42,873 nucleotides of DNA, taken from assembly GCA_031286755.1 (NCBI GenBank), contig JAITTX010000086.1, positions 1 to 42,873 of the forward strand, given 5' to 3'. The first letter of the stretch is position 1, and every line of letters begins with the position of its first letter. The DNA is from Paraburkholderia sp. (GTDB lineage: Bacteria > Pseudomonadota > Gammaproteobacteria > Burkholderiales > Burkholderiaceae). Below the pieces are notes generated by a model that was given only the letters and a program-made list of their open reading frames with translations, did not search any database and was not told the DNA's origin. Below, piece by piece: positions 34,485 through 42,873 of this stretch. The position numbers were made by a program, and so were the translations under genes.

Positions 34485-34754
34485 ATGCATACAGAAAGAC
34501 TCGGACATTACGAGGTCGAACTCTCGGCCCGTCAATTCATACACAACGGCGGATGGGCGGCGTTTGCCGCCATCCACGGCCGGCGCGAAGAACACGATGG
34601 GCACGAAGGTCATGCAGAGCGCGCCGCCGTGTTCCCCGAGCAGCGCGTGGCCGGCGAGACCGTTTTCGCCAGCGAGGCCGCCGCCATCGCAGGCGCCCGC
34701 AAGGCAGCGCTTGCCATGCTAGGCCAGCCGGGGGCAATCAACCCGCCGCGCTAG
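34485..34754 (+). CDS. Small hypothetical protein of the oxalate cluster
   Basis: 89 residues from the ATG at 34485. It starts MHTERLGHYEVELSARQF and contains GGWAAFAAIHGRREEHDGHE and FPEQRVAGETVFASEAAA, which reads as a small soluble alpha/beta protein rather than a random frame. No signal or membrane segment is present. An in-frame ATG at 34449 is less likely. I do not recognise the family. It lies between the PAS gene and pntA; the 215 bp after it (34755-34969) hold no gene that I can see. Confidence 0.6.
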   Translation: MHTERLGHYEVELSARQFIHNGGWAAFAAIHGRREEHDGHEGHAERAAVFPEQRVAGETVFASEAAAIAGARKAALAMLGQPGAINPPR

Positions 34755-34969
34755 CGGTCCCGGCAGCACGCAGCGAGACAGCGAGGCCACGCGCGGCGCA
34801 GGGAGCGACGCGCAAGTCCCCGCAAGTCGCGTCACGCACGAACAATTTCAACATCCGGCAGGAGACGTTTCATGACGACATGGCCACGCCATCGGCGCGC
34901 CAGGGGCCTTTGCGCCCCGCCGATTCCTCGCGCCAGCGATAACGCTTCATCCATGCGCGGAGGTTCGCC

Positions 34970-36550
34970 ATGGCAATGACCATTGCGGTGCCGCGCGAGA
35001 CATTCGAAGACGAGCGTCGTGTAGCGGCGACTCCGGAAAGCGTCGCACAACTAATCAAGCTCGGCTACGAGATCGAGATCGAGTCCGGTGCGGGCGAACG
35101 TGCCTCGTATGGCGACGAAGCCTATCGCGCGGCGGGGGCGTGCATCGTCGAGGATGCGCTCGAACTCTGGGCCAACGCCGACATCGTGTTCAAGGTGCGT
35201 CCGCCGTCGATCGAAGAGGCGCAGCGCCTGAAGACCGGCGCGACGCTCGTCAGCTTCATCTGGCCCGCGCAGAATGGCGCGCTGCTCGACGTGCTTGCCA
35301 CGCGCGGCGCGACCGTGCTCGCGATGGACTGCGTGCCGCGCATTTCGCGCGCGCAAAAGCTCGACGCGTTGAGCTCGATGGCGAACATGGCGGGCTATCG
35401 CGCCGTGATCGAGGCTGCACAGCATTTCGGGCGCATTTTCACCGGCCAGATCACGGCGGCGGGCAAGATGCCGCCGGCGAAGGTGCTCGTGATCGGTGCG
35501 GGCGTGGCCGGTCTCGCGGCCATTGGCGCGGCGCGCGGGCTGGGGGCGATCGTGCGCGCCTTCGATACGCGGCCGGAAGTCGGGCAGCAGATCGAGAGCA
35601 TGGGCGCCGAGTTCCTGAGCGTGGACGTGGAGGAAGAAGGCGGCGGTGGCGGCGGCTACGCGAAGGTGATGAGCGCGAAGTTCATCGAAGCGGAGATGGC
35701 GCTTTTCAAGGCACAGGCGAGCGAGGTGGACATCATCGTCACGACCGCGCTGATCCCGGGCAAGCCCGCGCCGCGCCTGATCGACGCGGAGATGGTCGCG
35801 TGCATGCGCGCGGGCAGCGTGATCGTCGACATGGCTGCCGAGCAGGGCGGCAACTGCGAGCTCACGCGCGCCGGTGAAGTGGTGCATGCGCACGGCGTGA
35901 CCGTGATTGGCTATACCGACTTGCCGAGCCGCATGGCGAACCAGTCGAGCCAGCTCTACGCAACGAACCTGCGCCACCTGCTGACCGATCTCACGCCTCT
36001 GAAGGATGGCGAGCTCAAGATCGACATGGAGGATGTCGTGCAGCGCGGCACCACGGTCATGGAGCAAGGCAAGCTGTGCTGGCCGGCGCCGCCCGTGCCG
36101 ACCGCGGCAGTGGCGCCGCCCGCGCCGGCCGCGCAGCAGCCGTCCGCCGCGCACACCGCGGCAGGTGGCGCGGGCGCGGATGCTGCCACGCCGCGTGGCC
36201 GCAGCGCATGGCCGCTCGTTGCGCTGGCGGTGATCGCGGTGCTGCTGCTCGCGCTCGGCGCCGTCGCTCCGCCCGCGTTCGTGGCGCATTTCACGGTGTT
36301 CGTGCTGGCCGTTTTCGTAGGCTATCAGGTCGTCTGGAACGTGACGCCGGCGTTGCACACGCCGCTCATGAGCGTGACCAACGCCATCAGCGGGATCATC
36401 GTGATCGGTGCGCTGCTCAATCCCGGCGGCGCGGAAACGAGCACGGTCGTGAAGGTGCTCGCGGGCGTCGCGCTGCTGGTCGCGACGATCAATATTGCAG
36501 GCGGGTTCCTCGTGACCCAGCGCATGCTGAAGATGTTCCAACGGACCTGA
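34970..36550 (+). CDS. pntA: NAD(P) transhydrogenase subunit alpha
   Basis: A 526-residue proton-pumping transhydrogenase alpha subunit (E. coli PntA has 510). GGAGG lies just before the ATG; a second ATG is two codons on. The NAD(H)-binding domain I is residues 1 to about 375: [77 protein letters not shown] Pro/Ala-rich linker (about 370-410) comes before four membrane helices (415-520). With PntB it uses the proton gradient to make NADPH from NADH. It is 11 bp from pntB. Confidence 0.95.
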   Translation: MAMTIAVPRETFEDERRVAATPESVAQLIKLGYEIEIESGAGERASYGDEAYRAAGACIVEDALELWANADIVFKVRPPSIEEAQRLKTGATLVSFIWPAQNGALLDVLATRGATVLAMDCVPRISRAQKLDALSSMANMAGYRAVIEAAQHFGRIFTGQITAAGKMPPAKVLVIGAGVAGLAAIGAARGLGAIVRAFDTRPEVGQQIESMGAEFLSVDVEEEGGGGGGYAKVMSAKFIEAEMALFKAQASEVDIIVTTALIPGKPAPRLIDAEMVACMRAGSVIVDMAAEQGGNCELTRAGEVVHAHGVTVIGYTDLPSRMANQSSQLYATNLRHLLTDLTPLKDGELKIDMEDVVQRGTTVMEQGKLCWPAPPVPTAAVAPPAPAAQQPSAAHTAAGGAGADAATPRGRSAWPLVALAVIAVLLLALGAVAPPAFVAHFTVFVLAVFVGYQVVWNVTPALHTPLMSVTNAISGIIVIGALLNPGGAETSTVVKVLAGVALLVATINIAGGFLVTQRMLKMFQRT

Positions 36551-36561
36551 GAGGAGGCGTC

Positions 36562-37956
36562 ATGCTTGGTGGAATCGGCAATATGGCGTGGCTCGGCTCG
36601 GCCACGCTCTTCATCCTCAGCCTGCGCGGGCTGAGTCATCCGGCGAGTGCCCGGCGCGGCAATCTCTTCGGCATCTGCGGAATGGCCATCGCGGTGCTCG
36701 CGACGCTGCTCGTCACGGGCGGGGCGGGGCTCCAGGTCGCGCTTGGCGCGGCGCTCGTGGGCGGCGGCATCGGCGCCGTGCTGGCGCGGCGCGTGGAAAT
36801 GACGCAAATGCCGCAACTCGTGGCCGTGCTGCATAGCTTCGTCGGCCTTGCGGCACCGCTCATCGCCGTCGCGAGCTTTCTCTCGCCCACGGCTGCCGTG
36901 AGCGCCGTCGAGCGCGGGATCCACGACACGGAGATCTACATTGGCGCGTTCATCGGCACCGTGACGTTCAGCGGCTCGATCATCGCGTTCCTCAAACTGC
37001 AGGGCACGGTGGGCGGCAAGCCGCTCGTGCTGCCGGGCCGGCATCTGATGAACGCGGTGGCGCTCGCGGTGTGCATCGTGCTCGGCTATGTCTTCGTGAG
37101 CGCACCGGACGGTCCCTATGCGCTGCCCGCGCTCGGCGTGATGTGCGCGATCGCGGCGGTGCTGGGCGTGCATCTCGTGATGGCGATCGGCGGCGCGGAC
37201 ATGCCCGTGGTGGTGTCCATGCTCAACAGCTACTCGGGCTGGGCGGCGGCGGCAACCGGCTTCATGCTCGACAACGACCTGCTGGTGACGACCGGCGCGC
37301 TGGTGGGCTCGAGCGGCGCGATCCTCAGCTACATCATGTGCCGCGCGATGAACCGCAGCTTCGTCTCGGTGATCCTTGGCGGCTTCGGCGCTGTGTCCAG
37401 CACGGCGAGCGCCGCGCCGCAGGGCGAAGTGGTGGCGACCTCGGTCGACGAGGTGGGGGCGCTGCTGCGCGACGCCGCCGAGGTCGTGATCGTGCCCGGT
37501 TACGGCATGGCCGTCGCCCAGGCGCAGAGCACCATCAGCGAAATCACGCGCCGGCTGCGCGCGCAAGGCGTGCGCGTACGCTTCGGCATCCACCCGGTTG
37601 CCGGACGCCTGCCGGGCCATATGAACGTGCTGCTCGCCGAGGCGAAGGTGCCTTACGACATCGTGCTCGAGATGGACGAAATCAACGAAGACTTCACGAA
37701 CACCGACGTCGTGCTCGTGATCGGCGCGAACGATATCGTAAACCCGGGCGCTCAGGAGGACGCGGGCAGTCCGATCGCGGGCATGCCGGTGCTCGAGGTG
37801 TGGAAGGCGCGCACCGTGGTGGTCTCCAAGCGCAGCATGGCGACGGGCTACGCGGGCGTCGACAATCCGCTCTTCTATAAGGAGAACACCCGAATGCTGT
37901 TTGGCGACGCAAAGGGTAGTGTCGATGCTCTGCTCAGGCAACTCGAAACGGCCTGA
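36562..37956 (+). CDS. pntB: NAD(P) transhydrogenase subunit beta
   Basis: 464 residues (E. coli PntB 462). A GAGGAGG site precedes the ATG at 36562; a longer frame back into pntA is a shadow. Eight or nine membrane helices form the proton channel ([40 protein letters not shown]). The C-terminal NADP(H)-binding domain III carries [51 protein letters not shown] and [16 protein letters not shown], all typical. It forms an operon with pntA within the oxalate cluster. Confidence 0.96.
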   Translation: MLGGIGNMAWLGSATLFILSLRGLSHPASARRGNLFGICGMAIAVLATLLVTGGAGLQVALGAALVGGGIGAVLARRVEMTQMPQLVAVLHSFVGLAAPLIAVASFLSPTAAVSAVERGIHDTEIYIGAFIGTVTFSGSIIAFLKLQGTVGGKPLVLPGRHLMNAVALAVCIVLGYVFVSAPDGPYALPALGVMCAIAAVLGVHLVMAIGGADMPVVVSMLNSYSGWAAAATGFMLDNDLLVTTGALVGSSGAILSYIMCRAMNRSFVSVILGGFGAVSSTASAAPQGEVVATSVDEVGALLRDAAEVVIVPGYGMAVAQAQSTISEITRRLRAQGVRVRFGIHPVAGRLPGHMNVLLAEAKVPYDIVLEMDEINEDFTNTDVVLVIGANDIVNPGAQEDAGSPIAGMPVLEVWKARTVVVSKRSMATGYAGVDNPLFYKENTRMLFGDAKGSVDALLRQLETA

Positions 37957-37985
37957 CCGGTAGACCGCTAGCGGCGCACGGCCAT

Positions 37986-38034
37986 GGCGGTCTCGCGCGC
38001 GGTGTCTACAAGACAGGCCGCGCGCGAGACCGCC
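37986..38034 (+). terminator. Very large hairpin between pntB and the oxalate antiporter gene
   Basis: GGCGGTCTCGCGCGCGG (37986-38002) pairs perfectly over 17 bp with 38018-38034. The loop adds TGTCT/AGACA, leaving a 3-base tip and a GG bulge. No T-run follows. It lies 29 bases after pntB and 36 before the GTG of the antiporter gene, so it could end pntAB transcripts or control readthrough. Confidence 0.6.
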
Positions 38035-38070
38035 GGGAACGGGGCCCGATCGACATACGGGGAGACAAAC

Positions 38071-39396
38071 GTGGCACAAACCGAACGCATCGACGCCGCT
38101 TATACGGCGCGGCGGCACAACCGCTGGGTGCAGCTCGTGGCGGGGATTGCCTGCATGGGGCTAGTCGCCAATCTGCAGTACGCGTGGACATTGTTCGTAG
38201 TGCCGATGGATGCGAAGCATCACTGGGGGCAAGCCGCCATTCAACTGGCGTTCTCGTTGTTCATCGTGACGGAGACGTGGCTCGTCCCCGTGGAAGGCTG
38301 GCTCGTGGACCGCTTCGGGCCGCGTCCGGTCGTGATGGGCGGCGCCTGCTGCGTGGCGCTGGGGTGGGTGCTCGACGCATGGGCGCCCGCGTTGCCCGTG
38401 CTCTACATGGCGGCCGTGATTTCGGGCATCGGCGCGGGATGTGTGTACGGCACTTGCGTTGGCACGGCGCTCAAGTGGTTTCCCGACCGGCGCGGCCTTG
38501 CCGCGGGCATGACGGCGGCGGGCTTCGGCGCGGGCGCCGCGCTCACCGCCATTCCGATCGCCCGCATGATCCAGCATTCGGGCTATGAGACGGCCTTCGT
38601 CTTTTTCGGTCTGTTGCAGGGCGTGTGCATCATGGCGCTCGCGCTGGTGATGGTGCGTCCCAGGCCCCCCGCGCATGCGGCCCGCGTGCAGCGCGTGGTG
38701 GCCACGAAGGTCGACTACACCACGCGGCAGATGATCCGCGCGCCGCTTTTCTGGGTGATGTACGTGATTTTCGTGTGCGTGGCCACGGGCGGCATCATCG
38801 CGACCGCGCAGATCGGGCCGATTGCCAAGTCGTATGGTTTCGCCAGCATGCCGGTTGCGTTCATGAGCATGACGCTGCCGCTCCTCACGATGACGCTGTC
38901 GATCAACAATCTCTGCAACGGCTTCACGCGGCCGCTATGCGGGCTCATTTCGGACCGGATCGGGCGTGAGAACACGATGTTCATCACCTTCCTCGGCGAA
39001 GGGCTGGCCTTGCTCGGCCTGCGCTACTTCGGCCACGACCCGTACCTCTTCATGTTGTTCTCGGGTCTCGTGTTCCTGTTCTACGGCGACATCTTCTCGA
39101 ACTTCCCGGCAACCTGCGCGGACACTTTCGGCGCGCGCTACGCGGCGGGCAATGCCGGCACGCTCTATACGGCGAAGGGCACGGCCGCGCTGATGGTGCC
39201 GGTTGCCACGCTGCTGGCGATTCACGGCGGCTGGAACATGGTGTTCGATATCGCGGCCTGCATCGCGATGATGGCGGGGGTGTGCGCGAAGGTGGTCTTG
39301 CAGCCGATGCGGCGGCGCTGGATTTTCCAGTCGGGCGAGCATGCGCAGCGTATGGCCAATGCGTTCGTTCGCAAGCCGCTTGGCGTGGGGGAGTAG
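38071..39396 (+). CDS. oxlT: Oxalate/formate antiporter (MFS, OxlT-like)
   Basis: 441 residues, 12 predicted helices. The GTG at 38071 is chosen for its GGGGAGA site; an in-frame ATG at 37984 would begin inside the hairpin. The protein fits the OxlT branch: VEGWLVDRFGPRPVVMGGA in loop 2-3, GIGAGCVYGTCVGTALKWFP in helix 4 and after, CNGFTRPLCGLISDRIGRE with R287, and NAGTLYTAKGTAA with K369. Arg and Lys stand 82 residues apart, close to R272 and K355 of OxlT, which bind the dicarboxylate. It should import oxalate against formate, which gains one proton equivalent per cycle with Oxc. Confidence 0.9.
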   Translation: MAQTERIDAAYTARRHNRWVQLVAGIACMGLVANLQYAWTLFVVPMDAKHHWGQAAIQLAFSLFIVTETWLVPVEGWLVDRFGPRPVVMGGACCVALGWVLDAWAPALPVLYMAAVISGIGAGCVYGTCVGTALKWFPDRRGLAAGMTAAGFGAGAALTAIPIARMIQHSGYETAFVFFGLLQGVCIMALALVMVRPRPPAHAARVQRVVATKVDYTTRQMIRAPLFWVMYVIFVCVATGGIIATAQIGPIAKSYGFASMPVAFMSMTLPLLTMTLSINNLCNGFTRPLCGLISDRIGRENTMFITFLGEGLALLGLRYFGHDPYLFMLFSGLVFLFYGDIFSNFPATCADTFGARYAAGNAGTLYTAKGTAALMVPVATLLAIHGGWNMVFDIAACIAMMAGVCAKVVLQPMRRRWIFQSGEHAQRMANAFVRKPLGVGE

Positions 39397-39509
39397 AGCG
39401 GATGGCCCTCACATCGCCGGGGCTTGCTTGCGGCGCGCGTCGGGTGCGTTGAAAGGCCGGTGGTTCTGGAGCTATCGTCGCGCGATAGGGAGGAATTGTC
39501 GTGCGGCGC

Positions 39510-39848
39510 TCAAGGTGCCGCTTTGTCCTGGCGCCGTGCATCGTCTGGCCGGTGATGCGTCTTGCACGCTGGCGCGGACTCGCCCGGGTGTGCGCGCAAC
39601 GTGCGCATGAGCGCTGCCGCTGGCAACGCCCGTACGCGTGCACGGCGCACGCGCCGGGTGTAGATGCGGGCCTGCGCGCCGCGCGGGTCGGGTTCTTCGA
39701 TGGCGCCGTCCGTGGTGGATAGCGCGGCATAACGCCCGTCGGTCCGGCTGCGCTCGATCCATTCGGCGGGCAATCTGGTCGCGATCAACCATGTCGCCGC
39801 GGCGCCGAAGCCCACGGCAATGAGCGCGGCGCTAACGACGATTTCCAT
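39510..39848 (-). CDS. Small predicted membrane protein
   Basis: 112 residues from the ATG at 39848, which follows a GGAGATGGA site at good spacing; an in-frame ATG at 39917 is less well placed. The first 27 residues (MEIVVSAALIAVGFGAAATW onward) form one membrane helix. The rest is Arg/Ala-rich and probably cytoplasmic (YTRRVRRARVRALPAAALMR). No family is recognised. A coding role is supported mainly by the ribosome-binding site and the clean N-terminal helix; the basic second half could be a chance frame in GC-rich DNA. Confidence 0.5.
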   Translation of the reverse strand: MEIVVSAALIAVGFGAAATWLIATRLPAEWIERSRTDGRYAALSTTDGAIEEPDPRGAQARIYTRRVRRARVRALPAAALMRTLRAHPGESAPACKTHHRPDDARRQDKAAP

Positions 39849-40031
39849 TCCATCTCCATGTTCTGGGCTTGATTGCGTGCGGCCGACGCATCTTGGGCAT
39901 CGTTCGTTCGCGGCCAATGTATACCACGAAATATAACGACATGTTTTTTGGGCGCCGCACGCCGGTCACGGGTTTTGCACAGGGGGAGGGGAGGATCTGG
40001 CTTCGAGCCGGGGAGATGGGGCGTGCAAAAC

Positions 40032-40058
40032 AAAAAAGCCCGCATTTGCGGGCTTTTT
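40032..40058 (-). terminator. Terminator of the downstream tRNA-Leu copy
   Basis: AAAAAGCCCGCA and TGCGGGCTTTTT are perfect inverted arms with T-runs in either direction. It lies 26 bases past the 3' end of the tRNA at 40085-40171. Confidence 0.85.
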
Positions 40059-40084
40059 AGATGAAGCTTTTACTTGAAGAGACG

Positions 40085-40171
40085 TGGTGCCCAAGAGAGG
40101 ACTCGAACCTCCACAGTGTTGCCACCGCCAGGACCTGAACCTGGTGCGTCTACCAATTCCGCCACCTGGGC
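40085..40171 (-). tRNA. tRNA-Leu (anticodon CAG), downstream copy
   Basis: 87 nt including the encoded CCA. The acceptor arms GCCCAGG and CTTGGGC pair (one G-U). The anticodon stem is CCAGG/CCTGG around loop TTCAGGT, giving CAG, which reads CUG codons. A long variable arm (GGTGGCAACACTG region) marks a class II leucine tRNA, and the T-arm carries GGTTCGAGTCC. It is identical in all 87 bases to the copy at 40341-40427. Confidence 0.96.
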
Positions 40172-40192
40172 ACGTCTTCAAGCTAGACCGCG

Positions 40193-40220
40193 ATTATAGC
40201 GCGTTCGCGAACCCTGTCAA
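40193..40220 (-). promoter_or_regulatory. Consensus promoter of the downstream tRNA-Leu copy
   Basis: On the minus strand TTGACA and TATAAT, both exact consensus, are 16 bases apart. The -10 ends 21 bases before the tRNA 5' end. Confidence 0.85.
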
Positions 40221-40305
40221 CAAAACTTCTCCGAAAAATCCACGCATTGCGAAAGATCTGCATCGGCGGGCAGGACGTGGCGAAACATCAAGCGCGGAGA
40301 AATGG

Positions 40306-40332
40306 AAAAAGCCGGCATGGAGCCGGCTTTTT
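40306..40332 (-). terminator. Terminator of the upstream tRNA-Leu copy
   Basis: AAAAAGCCGGC and GCCGGCTTTTT form an 11-bp stem with a 5-base loop, 8 bases past the 3' end of the tRNA at 40341-40427. It resembles the other tRNA's terminator in form but not in loop sequence. Confidence 0.85.
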
Positions 40333-40340
40333 CTAAAATC

Positions 40341-40427
40341 TGGTGCCCAAGAGAGGACTCGAACCTCCACAGTGTTGCCACCGCCAGGACCTGAACCTGG
40401 TGCGTCTACCAATTCCGCCACCTGGGC
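40341..40427 (-). tRNA. tRNA-Leu (anticodon CAG), upstream copy
   Basis: Identical in sequence and fold to the copy at 40085-40171, with encoded CCA. It has its own promoter and terminator, so the two genes seem to be transcribed separately and not as one precursor. Confidence 0.96.
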
Positions 40428-40479
40428 AAGGTGTCGCTTACTACTTGCTGCTGCCTTGTATCGTGCAGCAGAGAACGAG

Positions 40480-40507
40480 ATTCTAGCGCGTCTGTCGGGC
40501 CTGTCAA
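40480..40507 (-). promoter_or_regulatory. Promoter of the upstream tRNA-Leu copy
   Basis: On the minus strand TTGACA and TAGAAT are 16 bases apart, about 52 bases before the tRNA 5' end. The leader is longer than for the other copy. Confidence 0.8.
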
Positions 40508-40600
40508 GACCCTTTTGAGAAAAAATTTCACCACTGACGCCGGTTGCGGGTTCGGCGCGCGAGCCGCGTGCGCCGCGCGTTCGCAAGCTTCCACGCTGAA

Positions 40601-40628
40601 TTGCCGGGTGCGGCGCGGGTGTTAGAAT
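40601..40628 (+). promoter_or_regulatory. Candidate promoter of rnr
   Basis: TTGCCG and TAGAAT are 16 bases apart on the plus strand, about 120 bases before the rnr ATG and back to back with the tRNA promoter region. Confidence 0.5.
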
Positions 40629-40747
40629 GCCTCGCAGCAGTAGGGGCGGTATGACGCAAGCATTCAACGTGTCGTCGTGCATTGCGCGGGCGGCACGCGC
40701 AGTCTGTATCCGCCGCATGTTGCAGCACTCGAAGACCGGGGCGCGGC

Positions 40748-42873
40748 ATGATTTCCCGTGTCCGCGCTCACTCCGACGTCCACGTCACGAGAACAACCAT
40801 CGACAAGCCCTTGAGCAAATATCCGTATCCGATTCCCAGCCGCGAAGAGATCCTCGGCGTGCTGCGGACCAGCGAATCGCCCTGTACCGCGAACGATATC
40901 GCCGAGGCGCTGGCTATCAAGCGCCAGGAGCGCGAAGGGTTTTTCAGGCGGCTCGCCGCAATGGAGCGCGACGGGCAGATCCGGCTCGACTCGCGCGGCC
41001 ACTATCAGCTCGCGCATCCCTCCAACTTCGTGGCCGGCCGCGTGCAGGGCCATCGCGACGGCTATGGCTTCCTCGTGCGCGACGACGGCCAGGACGATCT
41101 GTTCCTGCCGCAAGGCGAGATGCAGAAGGTCATGCACAACGACCGCGTGCTCGCGCGCATCGTCGGCTACGACCGCCGCGGGCGTCCGGAAGGGCACATC
41201 GTCGAGGTCACCGACCGCGCGAACCGCAGCGTGATCGGGCGGCTCCTGAACGAGAACGGCGCGCTCATCGTCGCGCCCGAGGACAAGCGCATCGGCCACG
41301 ACATCCTCGTCACGCAGAACGCGAAGAAGGCCAAGGTCGGGCAGGTGGTGGTGGTCGAGCTCACCGACTTCCCGAGCCGCCACTCGCAGCCGCTCGGCCG
41401 CGTGATGGAAGTGCTCGGCGACATCGACGATCCGGGCATGGAGATCGAGATCGCCGTGCGCAAATACGGCGTGCCGCACGAGTTCAGCAAGGCCGCGCTC
41501 GACGACGCCGCGAAGTTGCCCGACGCCGTGCGGCCCACCGATATCCGCTATCGCGTCGACTTGCGCGACGTGCCGCTCGTCACCATCGACGGCGAAGACG
41601 CGCGCGACTTCGACGACGCCGTCTACTGCGAACCGATGAAGGTCGGGCGCGGCGACGGCTTCCGCCTGCTCGTGGCCATCGCGGACGTCTCGCACTACGT
41701 GCTGCCCGGCAGCGGGCTCGACGTGGATGCCATCGAGCGCAGCACCTCGGTGTACTTCCCGCGCCGCGTGATTCCGATGCTGCCCGAGAAGCTCTCGAAC
41801 GGCCTGTGCTCGCTCAACCCGCACGTGGATCGCTGCGTGCTCGTGTGCGACATGGTCATCACCGCGCGCGGCGAGATCAAGGCGTATCAGTTCTACCCGG
41901 GCGTGATGCATTCGGCGGCGCGCCTCACGTATACCGAAGTCGCGGCGGTGCTCAAGAACACCAAGGGCCCCGAGGCGATGCGGCGCGCGGCGCTGCTGCC
42001 GCATCTGCAGAACCTCTACGGTGTCTACAAGGCGCTCTTCGCGGCGCGCCAGAAGCGCGGCGCGATCGACTTCGACACCACCGAAACCTATATCGTCTGC
42101 AACGCGCAGGGCAAGATCGAGCAGATCGTGCCGCGCCAGCGCAACGACGCGCACAAGCTGATCGAAGAGTGCATGCTCGCGGCCAACGTCTGCGCGGCCG
42201 ACTTCATGAAGCGCAACAAGCATCCGGGCCTCTATCGCGTTCACGCGGGACCGAGCGCGGAAAAGCTCGAAAACCTGCGCACTTTCCTGCGCGGCATGGG
42301 CCTTTCGTTGGGCGGCGGCGACACGCCTCACGCGAGCGACTACGCCGCGCTGATGGCGCACATCCGCGACCGGCCCGACGCCCAGATGCTGCAGACCATG
42401 CTGCTGCGCTCGATGCAGCAGGCCGTCTACAGTCCGGACAACATCGGCCACTTCGGCCTTGCTTACGAGGCCTACGCGCACTTCACGAGCCCGATCCGCC
42501 GCTATCCCGACCTGCTCACGCACCGCTCGATCTACGCGATCCTGCAAGGCAAGAAGTATCAGCCGGCGGCGCCCGAAGGCGTCGAGCTCAATACGGCGCT
42601 CTCGCCGCGCGCCCGCGCGATGCAGGCCGAGGACGAAGCGAAGCGCGGCAAGCGCGCGCGCGGCGCCAACACGGCGATCTGGGAAGAACTGGGCCTGCAC
42701 TGCTCGGCCAACGAGCGCCGCGCCGACGAAGCGTCGCGCGATGTCGAAGCCTGGCTCAAGTGCTATTTCATGCGCGACAAGCTCGGCGAGGAATACGGCG
42801 GCATGGTGAGCGGCGTGACGTCGTTCGGCATTTTCGTGCAGCTCGATTCGCTGTTCATCGAAGGCCTCGTGCA
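40748..42873 (+). CDS. rnr: Ribonuclease R, 3' end outside window
   Basis: 708 codons are visible from the first in-frame ATG; the stop lies beyond the window. The conserved N-terminus SKYPYPIPSREEILGVL begins near a TTG at 40811, which may be the true start, since neither position has a clear ribosome-binding site. In order: a helix-turn-helix-like domain (NDIAEALAIKRQEREGFFRR), cold-shock domains (VAGRVQGHRDGYGFLVRDDG), and the RNB nuclease core with the Mg-binding Asp set D281, D287, D289 and D290 in IDGEDARDFDDAV. FTSPIRRYPDLLTHRSI is also typical. An S1 domain is starting at the edge (GGMVSGVTSFGIFVQLDSLF). It degrades structured RNA 3' to 5' and takes part in rRNA, tRNA and mRNA turnover. 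Confidence 0.95.
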   Translation, partial: MISRVRAHSDVHVTRTTIDKPLSKYPYPIPSREEILGVLRTSESPCTANDIAEALAIKRQEREGFFRRLAAMERDGQIRLDSRGHYQLAHPSNFVAGRVQGHRDGYGFLVRDDGQDDLFLPQGEMQKVMHNDRVLARIVGYDRRGRPEGHIVEVTDRANRSVIGRLLNENGALIVAPEDKRIGHDILVTQNAKKAKVGQVVVVELTDFPSRHSQPLGRVMEVLGDIDDPGMEIEIAVRKYGVPHEFSKAALDDAAKLPDAVRPTDIRYRVDLRDVPLVTIDGEDARDFDDAVYCEPMKVGRGDGFRLLVAIADVSHYVLPGSGLDVDAIERSTSVYFPRRVIPMLPEKLSNGLCSLNPHVDRCVLVCDMVITARGEIKAYQFYPGVMHSAARLTYTEVAAVLKNTKGPEAMRRAALLPHLQNLYGVYKALFAARQKRGAIDFDTTETYIVCNAQGKIEQIVPRQRNDAHKLIEECMLAANVCAADFMKRNKHPGLYRVHAGPSAEKLENLRTFLRGMGLSLGGGDTPHASDYAALMAHIRDRPDAQMLQTMLLRSMQQAVYSPDNIGHFGLAYEAYAHFTSPIRRYPDLLTHRSIYAILQGKKYQPAAPEGVELNTALSPRARAMQAEDEAKRGKRARGANTAIWEELGLHCSANERRADEASRDVEAWLKCYFMRDKLGEEYGGMVSGVTSFGIFVQLDSLFIEGLV

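Noticed and set aside
35051..36541. 496-codon open frame antisense to pntA
   Set aside because: pntA on the plus strand is unambiguous, and the antisense frame has no motif.
40664..42700. 678-codon open frame on the minus strand
   Set aside because: Antisense to rnr, whose protein is clearly conserved; composition typical of a shadow frame.
40650..42873. Long plus-strand frame starting at an ATG at 40650, ahead of rnr
   Set aside because: It has a plausible upstream purine run, but the translation is Arg/Ala-rich and out of frame with rnr.

Overview
The window is high-GC proteobacterial DNA. Its gene families and their order (Flp/tad locus followed by a long-tailed second Hfq, oxalyl-CoA decarboxylase with formyl-CoA transferase, DUF3613 and DUF2968 proteins) point to a betaproteobacterium of the Burkholderiaceae, most likely Burkholderia, Paraburkholderia or Caballeronia. 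This rests on family recognition only; no database search was possible. No prophage, insertion sequence, CRISPR array or replication origin was seen, so it reads as ordinary chromosome carrying several accessory modules.

Region 1 (1-15.7 kb) is a Flp type IVb pilus (tight adherence) locus: flp, prepilin peptidase, tadE, cpaB, the secretin cpaC, tadZ, the ATPase cpaF, tadB, tadC, tadD, a DUF3613 protein, tadG, a sigma-54 enhancer-binding activator and a DUF2968 protein, mostly with overlapping or closely spaced ends. Divergent from flp is a glycine-rich lipoprotein gene that runs off the window. Its upstream region holds a consensus sigma-54 -24/-12 element, a perfect IHF-type site and two GTTACG palindromes, in textbook enhancer order. 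A third palindrome of the same sequence overlaps a candidate flp promoter. This suggests that the activator inside the tad locus controls both the lipoprotein and the pilus, and it is the most notable observation here.

Region 2 (15.8-26.4 kb) holds a small acidic protein, a long-tailed Hfq paralogue (hfq2), a tiny lipoprotein, an ECF sigma factor with a membrane anti-sigma factor, a vanillyl-alcohol-oxidase-type flavoprotein with a small Tat-exported protein, and then on the minus strand fadD, an MFS carboxylate transporter and a TPR/glycosyltransferase-9-like protein. Region 3 (26.6-29.7 kb) has an SDR oxidoreductase, a second acyl-CoA ligase and an unknown minus-strand protein.

Region 4 (29.9-39.4 kb) is an oxalate-use cluster: a GntR/FadR-type regulator, oxc, frc, an orphan PAS protein, a small unknown protein, pntAB and an OxlT-like oxalate/formate antiporter. 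The antiporter brings oxalate in against formate, Frc activates it to oxalyl-CoA, Oxc decarboxylates that to formyl-CoA, and PntAB could turn NADH into NADPH for C2 assimilation. The octamer TATTGTAT occurs upstream of both the regulator and oxc and is a candidate operator. Region 5 (39.5 kb to the end) has a small membrane protein, two identical tRNA-Leu(CAG) genes each with its own promoter and terminator, and the 5' part of rnr (RNase R), cut by the window edge.
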